From the NCBI GenBank assembly GCA_934293375.1, contig CAKQYS010000006.1, positions 1 through 64,000 on the forward strand: a stretch of 64,000 nucleotides of DNA, given 5' to 3'. Under the pieces are notes generated by a model. It made no database searches and was not told where the DNA came from. It was given only the letters and a program-made list of their open reading frames with translations. A program made the translations under genes and the position numbers. Origin of the DNA: an uncultured Lachnospiraceae bacterium. Its GTDB lineage: Bacteria; Bacillota; Clostridia; Lachnospirales; Lachnospiraceae. Numbering within the stretch: the first letter of the stretch is position 1; every line of letters starts with the position of its first letter. Below, piece after piece: positions 44,391 through 52,763 of this stretch.

Positions 44391-44732
44391 CTACTCTTCT
44401 ACACCGGCATCAGCCTTTTCCACTGCTGCAATCGCACTCTTCATCATCGGAATACGGCAGTTCTTGTTATTACCGAACTCTACGATAACGGTATCATCTA
44501 CGACATCCAGTACAACGCCATAGAAACCGCTTGTTGTTGTAATGCTGTCTCCGGCCTGAATGCTGTTCTGCAGCTCCTGCGCCTTCTTCTGCTCCTTCTT
44601 CTGTGGTCTCCACAGCATAAAATAGAAAAATACACCTAACAGTACCACATACATAATGATCGTCATAGCCATATTCGGACTTTGCTGACCTGATGTACTA
44701 GTTGTTGACATTAAAAAATTCATCCAGTTCAT
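44391..44732 (-). CDS. yajC: Preprotein translocase subunit YajC
   Basis: A 113-residue single-pass membrane protein of the SecDF-YajC accessory complex. The membrane segment (about 21-40, MAMTIIMYVVLLGVFFYFMLW) is followed by RPQKKEQKKAQELQNSIQAGDSI-type text and TTSGFYGVVLDVVDDTVIVEFG, the usual YajC core. GGAGGAATTATT precedes the ATG. It is 18 bp after tgt, the classic tgt-yajC order; secDF are not in the window. Confidence 0.94.
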   Translation of the reverse strand: MNWMNFLMSTTSTSGQQSPNMAMTIIMYVVLLGVFFYFMLWRPQKKEQKKAQELQNSIQAGDSITTTSGFYGVVLDVVDDTVIVEFGNNKNCRIPMMKSAIAAVEKADAGVEE

Positions 44733-44750
44733 AATAATTCCTCCATGATC

Positions 44751-45884
44751 TTAATCTTGATTATTTAAAAAGCCTTCCAGCTTAGCTTTTTTGTAAGACT
44801 GATAGCAATGTGCATCAATGGCATCTCTGATTTCTTCCATCATATGATTATAGAAATACAGATTATGCAGTACACACAAACGATATCCCAGCATTTCCTT
44901 TGCCTTTAACAGATGCCGGATATAGGCTCTGCTGTAGGTTCTGCATGCCGGACACTGACATCCCTCTTCGATCGGTCTGTCATCCGTCTCGAACTTCGCA
45001 TTGAACAGATTGATCTTGCCGTGATTCGTGTACAAGTGTCCATGTCGGCCATTCCGGCTCGGATAAACACAATCAAAGAAATCTACACCCCGATCTACCG
45101 CTTCCAGGATATTGGCCGGAGTCCCTACACCCATCAGATATACAGGCTTATTCTGTGGCAAATGTGGCACTGTCACATCCAGAATATGATACATTTCCTC
45201 GTGCGTCTCGCCTACTGCCAATCCTCCAATCGAATATCCCGGCAGATCCAATTCTGCGATCTGCTCCGCATGCGCAATCCGCACATCCTCCAATGTACCG
45301 CCCTGGTTGATTCCAAATAACATCTGGTGTGGATTGATCGTATCTTCCTGCTGATTCAGCGCATCCATCTTCTCCTTACATCTCTTGAGCCATCTGGTTG
45401 TTCTCGCAACCGATTGTTCAATGTAGGAACGCTCTGCCTTGCTCGGCGGGCACTCATCAAATGCCATCGCAATCGTTGACGCCAGATTGGACTGAATCTG
45501 CATACTTTCCTCCGGGCCCATAAATATCTTGCGCCCGTCAATATGAGAATTAAAATAAACGCCCTCTTCTTTAATCTTGCGTAGACCTGCCAGTGAGAAC
45601 ACCTGAAATCCACCGGAATCTGTCAGGATTGGCTTATCCCACACCATAAACTTGTGCAAACCACCCATTTTCTTCACGATCTCATCTCCCGGTCTCACAT
45701 GTAAATGATACGTATTGGACAGTTCAATCTGTGTTCCTATCTCCTGTAGATCTGTAGTCGCCACAGCACCTTTGATCACACCTGCTGTTCCCACATTCAT
45801 GAAAACCGGGGTCTCTACTGTGCCATGTACGGTTTCAAAATGCGCATGCTTCGCACGCCCATCCGTATTCACTATCTGATACAT
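44751..45884 (-). CDS. tgt: tRNA-guanine transglycosylase
   Basis: Replaces G34 of GUN-anticodon tRNAs with preQ1 on the way to queuosine. Motifs: DSGGFQVFSL (catalytic region), GGLAVGETHEEMY, and VDFFDCVYPSRNGRHG. The zinc site CQCPACRTY followed by HNLYFYNHMM is complete. The start at 45884 gives 377 residues and has AGGTG upstream; the longer frame has no support. queA is not adjacent. Confidence 0.96.
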   Translation of the reverse strand: MYQIVNTDGRAKHAHFETVHGTVETPVFMNVGTAGVIKGAVATTDLQEIGTQIELSNTYHLHVRPGDEIVKKMGGLHKFMVWDKPILTDSGGFQVFSLAGLRKIKEEGVYFNSHIDGRKIFMGPEESMQIQSNLASTIAMAFDECPPSKAERSYIEQSVARTTRWLKRCKEKMDALNQQEDTINPHQMLFGINQGGTLEDVRIAHAEQIAELDLPGYSIGGLAVGETHEEMYHILDVTVPHLPQNKPVYLMGVGTPANILEAVDRGVDFFDCVYPSRNGRHGHLYTNHGKINLFNAKFETDDRPIEEGCQCPACRTYSRAYIRHLLKAKEMLGYRLCVLHNLYFYNHMMEEIRDAIDAHCYQSYKKAKLEGFLNNQD

Positions 45885-45980
45885 ATTTGCACCTAATTTC
45901 TTTTCATAATATCTGTATACATTCGCACACAAAGTACATTATATGTCATATGACACTTTGAAGCAAGTTTTATTTTAAAA

Positions 45981-46012
45981 ATAAAAAGGGCATCCTATCT
46001 AAATGGATGCCC
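45981..46012 (-). terminator. Terminator after hpf
   Basis: GGGCATCC/GGATGCCC (45988-45995, 46005-46012) followed on the minus strand by TTTTTATTTT. Confidence 0.9.
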
Positions 46013-46031
46013 CATAACAATTCATATCATT

Positions 46032-46559
46032 CTAGCACTCCGGCTCGATCAAACCATATGTATTGCCCTTTCTCTTATAAACCACATTCACTTCGTCAGT
46101 CTCTGCATTACGGAACACATAGAAATTATGTCCCAGCAGGTCCATCTGCATACATGCATCCTCTGCAAACATAGGCTTAATCGCAAACTTCTTGCTCTTG
46201 ATGATCTTAATTTCATCATCATCCTCTGCCTCTTCATCAATGAATTCCTTCTGCAGATATCCTGATGCCTGCTCCTGATCAACTAACTTCTTCTTATGCT
46301 TCGTGATCTGACGCTCGATTACCTCTACTGCCATATCAATCGATACATACATATCATCACTGACCTGCTCAGCACGGATGATGTGTCCCTTCATCGGAAT
46401 CGTAACCTCTATCCTCTGTCTTTCCTTCTCTACCATAAATGTAACATGTACATCTGTATCGCTGGCAAAATACTTCTCCAATCTATCCAGCTTATCATAA
46501 ACTGCCTGCTTCAGCCCCTCTGTAACCTCAATGTTCTTGCCCATAATTATGTAATTCAT
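46032..46559 (-). CDS. hpf: Ribosome hibernation promoting factor, long form
   Basis: A 175-residue long-type HPF that pairs ribosomes into inactive 100S dimers during stress. The N-terminal RaiA-like domain (NYIIMGKNIEVTEGLKQAVYD) and the C-terminal dimerisation domain (VNVVYKRKGNTYGLIEPE) are both present, with a charged linker between (about 95-120). The start at 46559 has AGGAG upstream; three more codons to a TTG are unlikely. It has its own promoter (46656-46683), a structured leader (46593-46647) and a terminator, so it is a single-gene unit. Confidence 0.94.
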   Translation of the reverse strand: MNYIIMGKNIEVTEGLKQAVYDKLDRLEKYFASDTDVHVTFMVEKERQRIEVTIPMKGHIIRAEQVSDDMYVSIDMAVEVIERQITKHKKKLVDQEQASGYLQKEFIDEEAEDDDEIKIIKSKKFAIKPMFAEDACMQMDLLGHNFYVFRNAETDEVNVVYKRKGNTYGLIEPEC

Positions 46560-46592
46560 AACGCCCAACTCCTTTTCTGTCTAGAATCTTCT

Positions 46593-46647
46593 CAGTCAAC
46601 AGCGTTCGGTAGCCTCCCAATCATTACCGAGGTTCTTCTATTAACTG
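46593..46647 (-). promoter_or_regulatory. Structured 5' leader of hpf
   Basis: In the transcript CAGTTAA (46641-46647) can pair with TTGACTG (46593-46599), enclosing a second hairpin TCGGTA/TACCGA (46625-46630 with 46606-46611). It starts within about 10 bases of the predicted transcription start and ends about 30 bases before the start codon. A regulatory RNA is possible; no named motif is claimed. Confidence 0.45.
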
Positions 46648-46655
46648 ACACTTTT

Positions 46656-46683
46656 ATTATACCATAAATATCTTTTTTTTCAA
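46656..46683 (-). promoter_or_regulatory. hpf promoter
   Basis: TTGAAA (46678-46683), a 16-bp spacer and TATAAT (46656-46661). Confidence 0.65.
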
Positions 46684-46899
46684 TCATATATTCTGAAAAC
46701 TTACGGATAAATTCTAGATTTATCACAATAAAGTGTATGCATTTCCTATGTTATTCATTATATTGTTAGACATCTTTTTATATTTATCGACATCTTAAAA
46801 GTCAATCTTTTTTCATAATTCTTTATTTTTTCGTCATTATACACAAAACATATTTTCGAACTCGAACATGCTGTCTTCCCCTCATATCGCCTATTTTTT

Positions 46900-46987
46900 T
46901 GTGGATAATGTGGATAAGTCTGTGTATAAGTCCATTTTCAAAGCTTTTATATAATTAACAAATGTGTACAAAAGCAAGTTATCCACA
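46900..46987. promoter_or_regulatory. DnaA-box cluster in a 600-bp intergenic region
   Basis: Perfect 9-mers TTATCCACA occur at 46900-46908 and 46909-46917 (both minus, back to back) and at 46979-46987 (plus), with a one-mismatch box TTATACACA at 46921-46929 (minus). An AT-rich stretch lies between. The surrounding gap 46684-47115 holds no gene I can support. Confidence 0.7.
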
Positions 46988-47110
46988 TTTTGATAAACCT
47001 TGTCAACACATTATGTCTACCAAACCACATTATTTCTTGTGCAATATGTACACTCCATTGTTTCATAGACAATTATGGGTGTCTGAACATTAAATCATAC
47101 ACGATTTCTG

Positions 47111-47149
47111 AACAGAAAAAAGCTCTGTATACATAACATATACAGAGCT
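47111..47149 (-). terminator. Terminator after the NlpC/P60 gene
   Basis: AGCTCTGTATA/TATACAGAGCT (47121-47131, 47139-47149) followed on the minus strand by TTTTTTCTG. Confidence 0.9.
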
Positions 47150-47169
47150 CATAAATCTTCTTTATGGAA

Positions 47170-48480
47170 TTAATCTAATACACTTACCGCACACTTTGGC
47201 GTCTTGTAATTATACTGTGAAATCTTAATACCGGTCTTGCGGCTGCTTGCGTGTACCACCTTTCCGTTACCAATGTATAATGCTACATGGCTGATTCCCT
47301 TACCATTACCGTAGAATAACAGATCTCCCGGCTGAATATCTGAAATCGCAACACGCTTGCCACAGCCCGACTGTGAACCGGAATTGTGTGGAAGAGATAC
47401 ACCAAAATGATTGTATACTGACATCGTAAAGCCTGAACAATCAGTTCCCTTTGTTAAGCTGCTTCCACCATACACATATGGATTACCAACAAACTGCAAT
47501 GCATAATTAACAACTTCTGACCGTGTTCCCGAAGACTTTGATGAAGACTTCTTCGTTGCAGTCTCCTTCTTCTCTGACTTCGACGATGCAGTGTTCTTGC
47601 TTGTGTTGCTCTTCTTGTCTGACTTTGATGTAGTGTCCTTCTTGGTATCGTTCTTCTTATTGTCATTCTTTGTTGTCGTCTGGCTGTTGTCATTCGTATC
47701 TGCAGCATCCTGATCGTCATCATCCTCTTCATCTGCGATCTCTTCATCTAAAGAAACTGCAGTTGCAAGGCTGTATGTAACATTGATGTAATCATTTGAT
47801 ACAAATCCTGTCGTGGCATCATCTACTTCGATCTCTGTCCAAGCATCATGCTGTTCAATGATCGCATATTCTTCGCCACCAGGCACCTGGGTAATACAAG
47901 CACTATCTGTACTCTGCCCTTCCCGAACCTTTAAGGTTTCTGTATTGATCACAGCCATCTTTGGAAGATTCTTCTCCGCATAAGCTCCGGCCTCATCTCC
48001 AAATACAAGATAATCGCTCTTCACATAGCCTGTTACACTGCCTGACTGAATCTGTGTCCAGCCACCCTCTGTGCCAACTACGGTTGCAACCGCACCTGCA
48101 GGAAGCTTTCCGATGCGGTCTGTATCTTCGCCTGCACCGGAACGAATATTCAGATTCCCGGTGACATTCGCCAATGCCTTGCCTTCAAACTCCGGATAGG
48201 CTGCTGTCTGTGCAGGCTGTGCTGCCTCTGTCGTAGCTTCTGTAGCTGCAACAGCAGCTTCAGTCGTCTGTACTGCAGTTGTATCTGCAGGCTGTGCTGC
48301 CTCTGTATCTGTGTTCTGTGCAACTGCCTGTCCAGCCAGATACTGGTCAAGAGCTGCCGTAATACTAATCTCTTCTTCGCTCACCAGAGTTCCCTCTGCA
48401 TAAGTTGTAATTCCAAATCCCGATACTGCTATGGTCGATGCAAGTGCACATGCCATAAACGCCATTGTTCTCTTCTTCAT
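47170..48480 (-). CDS. Secreted NlpC/P60 peptidoglycan hydrolase with SH3 domains
   Basis: A 436-residue cell-wall hydrolase. Residues 1-28 are a signal peptide (basic start, MAFMACALASTIAVS, cut near TYA-EG). Two bacterial SH3 domains lie at about 100-160 (NLNIRSGAGEDTDRIGKLP) and 175-235 (LKVREGQSTDSACI). A Lys/Thr/Ser/Asp-rich linker spans about 245-330. The NlpC/P60 domain follows: catalytic Cys 348 in TDCSGF, His 398 in SHVALYIG and His 410 in VVHASS. It probably cuts stem peptides and separates daughter cells. It has a good promoter at 48564-48592 and its own terminator. Confidence 0.93.
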   Translation of the reverse strand: MKKRTMAFMACALASTIAVSGFGITTYAEGTLVSEEEISITAALDQYLAGQAVAQNTDTEAAQPADTTAVQTTEAAVAATEATTEAAQPAQTAAYPEFEGKALANVTGNLNIRSGAGEDTDRIGKLPAGAVATVVGTEGGWTQIQSGSVTGYVKSDYLVFGDEAGAYAEKNLPKMAVINTETLKVREGQSTDSACITQVPGGEEYAIIEQHDAWTEIEVDDATTGFVSNDYINVTYSLATAVSLDEEIADEEDDDDQDAADTNDNSQTTTKNDNKKNDTKKDTTSKSDKKSNTSKNTASSKSEKKETATKKSSSKSSGTRSEVVNYALQFVGNPYVYGGSSLTKGTDCSGFTMSVYNHFGVSLPHNSGSQSGCGKRVAISDIQPGDLLFYGNGKGISHVALYIGNGKVVHASSRKTGIKISQYNYKTPKCAVSVLD

Positions 48481-48563
48481 AACCTAAGTAATCCTCCCGG
48501 CTCTGTGTTAAGAACCAAATATAACACAAGATATTGTGTTTATTACAAATTTATTACGAAGTT

Positions 48564-48592
48564 ATTATAACAAAGACGCATTTTCTTGTCAA
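48564..48592 (-). promoter_or_regulatory. Promoter of the NlpC/P60 gene
   Basis: TTGACA (48587-48592), a 17-bp spacer and TATAAT (48564-48569): a full consensus sigma-A promoter with about 75 bases of leader. Confidence 0.85.
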
Positions 48593-48633
48593 CATTTTAC
48601 GAAAAGAATTCATATTTGCAATATTTTAGTGAT

Positions 48634-49068
48634 TTATGCAAGCTGTGCAAGTGCACTACCCAGTGCCTTCAAGGCTTCCTCTGCGTCTGCATCCGGTGCA
48701 GCATTGCAGATCACACCTTCACCGTTTACAAGATTAGCACCATCTGCCTGTACTCTTGCTTCCCAATCCTGCATCCACTCTCCATTGCCCCAGCCATAAG
48801 AGCCGAATAATCCAACAGCCTTACCTGAAATCTGACCATCCATCTCCTCCATAAATGGTTCCATCACATTTTCCTCAAGCTGTTCTGCACCCATTGACGG
48901 ACATCCAAATGCAATCGCTTTCACATCCGCAAGATCAGATGTCAAAACAGCATCTACCGGAAGGACTTCTGCCTCTCCACCTGCTGCCGTCACACCATCT
49001 GCCACCATACTTGCCATTGCTGCTGTATTTCCTGTTCCTGACCAAAATACTATACTTACCTTACCCAT
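48634..49068 (-). CDS. Flavodoxin
   Basis: A 144-residue FMN electron carrier. The phosphate loop VFWSGTGNTAAMA (about 7-19), FGCPSMGAEQLEE near 54-66 and GLFGSYGWGNGEWM near 85-98 match short-chain flavodoxins. AGGAGGATTTTATCA precedes the ATG. It lies 18 bp after a DUF3793 gene, a pairing often seen in Firmicutes. It could replace ferredoxin under iron limitation. Confidence 0.93.
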   Translation of the reverse strand: MGKVSIVFWSGTGNTAAMASMVADGVTAAGGEAEVLPVDAVLTSDLADVKAIAFGCPSMGAEQLEENVMEPFMEEMDGQISGKAVGLFGSYGWGNGEWMQDWEARVQADGANLVNGEGVICNAAPDADAEEALKALGSALAQLA

Positions 49069-49086
49069 TGATAAAATCCTCCTAAT

Positions 49087-49674
49087 TTAACTTGCAATAT
49101 CGCAGATTGACTTACCGCACACAATCTCATGCAGCACAAGTTCCCGCTTCTCATCATATGCGGCAAACCGTTTTTTGGCTGCTGCAACATTTCCATAGAC
49201 TTTCCAATATCCAGAATAGGAACAATTTTCACCCTTATTCTCCACAAATCCCTTCACATCCTGTATTGGATATTCTAAAAAGATTCCTATTTCATGTGGG
49301 AACTCTACCTGACCATCTGCATACATGGCGATCCTGCCCGATAATCTGTCAATCATACTGTATACATCAGTTTCCTGATACCCGTAATATGCGAGAAACT
49401 CCTTATTCTCCGGTCTTCGCAGATATGCCTCCAGCCGACCCTTTCTATACATATATAGGATGCATCTGTTCCCATGCGTTTTCAGGATCCTGCTATAGAT
49501 GGAAGTATGACCAAGCATTCTGCATATATAGACTGCCTCTGTAAAATCAACCGTCATAATATTTGCTGCTTTGATTCCCTTTAAGATCGGTGCACAATGA
49601 ATTGCCAGCATGATCCGCATACGCGTAATCATGTCATTTGATCTACTCATTTCCATTACCTGCTGCATCTGCAT
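49087..49674 (-). CDS. DUF3793 family protein
   Basis: A 195-residue protein that I take to be DUF3793 from CAPILKGIKAANIMTV near the N terminus, ILYMYRKGRLEAYL, FPHEIGIFLEYPIQDVKGF and CSYSGYWKVYGN. The last segments are strongly conserved in that family. GAGGA precedes the ATG at 49674. It is the first gene of a unit with flavodoxin. Its function is unknown; context suggests redox or iron handling. Confidence 0.75.
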   Translation of the reverse strand: MQMQQVMEMSRSNDMITRMRIMLAIHCAPILKGIKAANIMTVDFTEAVYICRMLGHTSIYSRILKTHGNRCILYMYRKGRLEAYLRRPENKEFLAYYGYQETDVYSMIDRLSGRIAMYADGQVEFPHEIGIFLEYPIQDVKGFVENKGENCSYSGYWKVYGNVAAAKKRFAAYDEKRELVLHEIVCGKSICDIAS

Positions 49675-49700
49675 ATTACATTCCTCACTAATTCTTCTTA

Positions 49701-49924
49701 ATATTTAGGCAATTGCGAAACCCTCAATTACAATTGCGACTATGTACATATTGCATGATGTATAAGCAGGTACTTGAAGAACGCCGGTTCTTAACGAAGT
49801 CAAGCTACCGCATTGACTGAGTTTAGCACCGCTGCGTGATGAAGTAGCGAGAGCGTGCCTGCGATACATTGTGCAATATGCACATAACATCAACAACTTC
49901 AAGGAGTTTCGCAATTGTCTATAT
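49701..49924. repeat. 220-bp inverted-repeat element next to eno
   Basis: Its ends are inverted: CAATTGCGAAAC (49710-49721) with GTTTCGCAATTG (49906-49917), and a 23-base arm (49741-49763) that matches 20 of 23 bases of the inverted arm at 49864-49886. The centre has further stems (AAGAAC/GTTCTT near 49776-49791; GCAC...GTGC near 49826-49858). It starts right at the eno stop and ends 26 bp before the DUF3793 start. It has no reading frame of note. It may be a MITE-like insertion, a structured RNA or an elaborate terminator. Confidence 0.65.
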
Positions 49925-51220
49925 TCAAATATTAAATGCACCCATACCCGGATATACTGCACTGTCACCCAGCATTTCTTCAATTCTGAGCAGCTGATTG
50001 TACTTTGCAACACGCTCACTTCTCGATGGAGCACCCGTCTTGATCTGGCATGTATTCAATGCAACCGCCAAATCCGCGATCGTGGTATCCTCTGTCTCTC
50101 CTGACCGGTGAGAACTGATGGCTGTATAACCTGCCTTATGTGCCATCTTGATCGCCTCTAAAGTCTCTGACACGGAACCGATCTGGTTGAGCTTGATCAG
50201 AATAGAATTACCACATCCCATGGAAATCCCCTTAGACAATCGTTCTGTGTTGGTTACAAAAAGATCATCACCAACAAGCTGAACCTTATGACCAATCTTC
50301 TCTGTCATCTTTCTCCAGCCTTCCCAGTCCTCCTCATCAAGACCATCTTCGATAGAAATGATTGGATACTTATCAACCAATGCTTCCCAATGTGCGATCA
50401 ACTCATCTGATGTAAATTCCCTGCCGGACTTTGGCTGCTTATAATAACCGATTCCCTTTTCTGACTTCCACTCAGAAGAGGCTGCATCCATTGCGATCAT
50501 AAAATCTTTTCCCGGTTCAAAACCAGCCAGCTTAATTGCTTCCAGGATCTTCTCAATAGCCTCCTCATCGGATGTCAGCTTGTTTGGTGCAAATCCGCCT
50601 TCGTCTCCGACTGCTGTGACATCGCCCATATCCTTGATCAGGGACTTCAACTTGTGGAACACCTCAGCACACCAGCGAAGTGCTTCTTTAAACGAATCCG
50701 CACCAACCGGCATGATCATGAACTCCTGTGTATCAACAGCCGAATCAGCATGTGCACCACCATTTAAAATATTCATCATCGGAACCGGCAATCTGTTGCC
50801 TGATACACCGCCCAAAAATCTATACAACGAAATATCAAGGGAAATAGAAGCAGCTCTTGCAGCTGCAATGGATACTGCCAGGATCGCATTTGCACCCAGC
50901 TTCGACTTATCCTTTGTTCCATCTGCCTTTAACATCGCCTGATCGACAGCATAAATATCCGATGCATTCAGTCCGGTGACGGCATCACAGATCACGGTAT
51001 TGATATTCTCTACTGCCTTTGTAACGCCCTTACCCAGATATCTATTCTTGTCGCCATCCCGAAGCTCTAACGCCTCAAATTCACCTGTAGAAGCACCACT
51101 TGGCGCTGTACCTCTGCCAACGGTACCGTCGACAAGATACACCTCTGCTTCTACCGTCGGATTTCCACGAGAATCCAAAATCTCTCTACCGATTACTTTC
51201 TCAATTTCTAAATAATTCAT
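49925..51220 (-). CDS. eno: Enolase
   Basis: Glycolytic enzyme that dehydrates 2-phosphoglycerate to phosphoenolpyruvate. Motifs: REILDSRGNPTVEAEV at the start, GAPSGASTGEFEALELRD-type loop, VGDEGGFAPN, SIEDGLDEEDWEGW, LVGDDLFVTN, LIKLNQIGSVSET and SHRSGETEDTTIADLAVAL. The start at 51220 has GGAGTTTTCAGGT upstream and gives 431 residues. Upstream leader bases 51250-51290 can form a hairpin. It stands alone. Confidence 0.97.
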   Translation of the reverse strand: MNYLEIEKVIGREILDSRGNPTVEAEVYLVDGTVGRGTAPSGASTGEFEALELRDGDKNRYLGKGVTKAVENINTVICDAVTGLNASDIYAVDQAMLKADGTKDKSKLGANAILAVSIAAARAASISLDISLYRFLGGVSGNRLPVPMMNILNGGAHADSAVDTQEFMIMPVGADSFKEALRWCAEVFHKLKSLIKDMGDVTAVGDEGGFAPNKLTSDEEAIEKILEAIKLAGFEPGKDFMIAMDAASSEWKSEKGIGYYKQPKSGREFTSDELIAHWEALVDKYPIISIEDGLDEEDWEGWRKMTEKIGHKVQLVGDDLFVTNTERLSKGISMGCGNSILIKLNQIGSVSETLEAIKMAHKAGYTAISSHRSGETEDTTIADLAVALNTCQIKTGAPSRSERVAKYNQLLRIEEMLGDSAVYPGMGAFNI

Positions 51221-51410
51221 ACCTGAAAACTCCTTCCATTTATTTGCAGGTATTCCGCCGAAGTCATCACTCTCCGGCAAATCCTAAGATTTCAAGGAGT
51301 ACCCACATGATTTATTCACTCGGTTAGTTTTATCTAACCAAAATCAGAATAACTTAATTCCTAGCAAATTACAAGGAGAAATATTGCAAACTTATGAGAC
51401 ATTTTATCAC

Positions 51411-51439
51411 TTGCATATTTTTTCCTATCACTATATAAT
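51411..51439 (+). promoter_or_regulatory. Promoter of the YjfB-like gene
   Basis: TTGCAT (51411-51416), a 17-bp spacer and TATAAT (51434-51439), 40 bp before the ATG at 51479. No sigma-D (flagellar) consensus was seen. Confidence 0.65.
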
Positions 51440-51478
51440 GTATGTAAATGTGAAACCATTTTAGAAAGGGGATTGCTT

Positions 51479-51664
51479 ATGGATGTTATGGATATTGCCG
51501 GCATGTCTGTCAGCATGAATCAAGCAAATATTTTGCAGAATGTGAATCTATCCGTGATGCGGAAATCCTTAGATCAGATGCAGCAAAATGGCGATGCTCT
51601 TATCAAGATGATGGAATCTTCTGTGAATCCGAATGTAGGTCAGAACATTGACATTCGTCTGTAG
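51479..51664 (+). CDS. YjfB-like small motility-associated protein
   Basis: A 61-residue protein with MDVMDIAGMSVSMNQANILQNVNLSVMRKSLDQ-type text (read here in parts): residues 2-25 and 26-45 match the YjfB/'putative motility protein' family, ending with NPNVGQNIDIRL. The ATG at 51479 follows AGAAAGGGGATTGCTT. The family is linked to flagellated Firmicutes but has no proven role. It is a single-gene unit with its own promoter and terminator. Confidence 0.8.
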   Translation: MDVMDIAGMSVSMNQANILQNVNLSVMRKSLDQMQQNGDALIKMMESSVNPNVGQNIDIRL

Positions 51665-51666
51665 CA

Positions 51667-51716
51667 CATAGAAAAAGAGCCATACACTTAACTGTGTACG
51701 GCTCTTTTTCTATGTA
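51667..51716. terminator. Bidirectional terminator shared by the YjfB-like and CE2-type genes
   Basis: A 16-bp stem (ACATAGAAAAAGAGCC with GGCTCTTTTTCTATGT) ends the plus-strand gene. It also contains the last codons and the TAA stop (51688-51690) of the minus-strand esterase. Confidence 0.9.
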
Positions 51717-52761
51717 CAAGTCTTTCATACAGTATTGACGCCATTTTCTGATGTGTCCTGCGGCTCGGATGGTTGTAGATCAATACGCCATCCTGCTCTA
51801 TATCCTGCAACGGAAATGCTAACACATCCAGCTGTAATTTGTCCTGTGTTGTTAAAACATCTGCGATATCATAGATCAACGGATCTGCATCTAATGTCAT
51901 ACTACCTGTCAACAATAAAAACTCCGCATCCGGATATGTCGCATGCATCAGTCGCACAAAATCGATATAACAATCTTTGAATCGACTGATCTTGTCAGCT
52001 GTCTCAAGATGGTAAGAATCATTTGTACCCAGGAAAATGATCACCAGATCAGGGATAAAATCCAAAGCAGAATACTTTGTCTGCTTATCTGCGAAATAAT
52101 TCACATAAGGATATGCCTTGGGAATCGTCCTGCCTGTATCACCGCAATAATCCTGATACATGCCAAAACCGGATGCACATACATACTCTGACATATATCC
52201 TAGGCTGCACAATGCCTGATATGCATAGGATGCGCTGGCATCCTCATACTCTGCTCTTGCATGCTCCCCCTCATATAACGCATAACCACAAGTCATGGAA
52301 TCTCCTAATACGAGGACTTTTCCTGCTTCAGGCCGGGCAAAAAATCCGTTCTCCTGTAATCTGTGCATTACACCCTGTGCCGCATATGATGTTTCAAGAT
52401 CCAGCAATTCCCCCTGCTTGGGCATTACAGATCGGATCCCGATCCAGTTTGACATCGCCTCTGATATTTTATGCAATGTAACAATATGTACACCGGAATC
52501 CTGCGGCAATTCACAAAGCTTCGTATGTCCGTCAAGATCTTTTACGCAGATTCTGCCGGTCAGAAGCCCATCCACATATACCATCAGGCAGGCATAATCT
52601 GCAAACAATCTGTGGTTTACCGTCATATCCGCATAAACACTCCCGCCTGTTACTGCAAAACTCAGCCTGGTGTTGGAATATCCAAGGATCAACATATCAT
52701 CACGCTGCAAGATCCTGCCCTCTCCCAATATTCTCTTATGCTCCAGTTCATAATACCGCAT
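51688..52761 (-). CDS. CE2-type SGNH/GDSL esterase
   Basis: A 357-residue two-domain esterase of the carbohydrate esterase family 2 layout. Residues about 1-130 form a jelly-roll (ILGYSNTRLSFAVTGGSVYADM). The SGNH part starts at VLVLGDSMTCGYALYEG (nucleophile Ser near 154), has FLGTNDSYHLETADK with the Asn block and ends YNHPSRRTHQKMA with the catalytic His; the usual acid is not obvious in the D-x-x-H form, as in known CE2 enzymes. No signal peptide is visible, so it may act inside the cell on imported acetylated sugars. Confidence 0.82.
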   Translation of the reverse strand: MRYYELEHKRILGEGRILQRDDMLILGYSNTRLSFAVTGGSVYADMTVNHRLFADYACLMVYVDGLLTGRICVKDLDGHTKLCELPQDSGVHIVTLHKISEAMSNWIGIRSVMPKQGELLDLETSYAAQGVMHRLQENGFFARPEAGKVLVLGDSMTCGYALYEGEHARAEYEDASASYAYQALCSLGYMSEYVCASGFGMYQDYCGDTGRTIPKAYPYVNYFADKQTKYSALDFIPDLVIIFLGTNDSYHLETADKISRFKDCYIDFVRLMHATYPDAEFLLLTGSMTLDADPLIYDIADVLTTQDKLQLDVLAFPLQDIEQDGVLIYNHPSRRTHQKMASILYERLVHRKRAVHS

Positions 52762-52763
52762 AC

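Noticed and set aside
46900..46987. Chromosome origin (oriC)
   Set aside because: DnaA boxes are present, but dnaA, dnaN, recF, rpmH and similar origin genes are absent, so I only report a DnaA-box cluster.
47454..47747. Arg/Met-rich minus-strand frame in the NlpC/P60 gene
   Set aside because: It is an out-of-frame reading of the Lys/Thr-rich linker of the real hydrolase.
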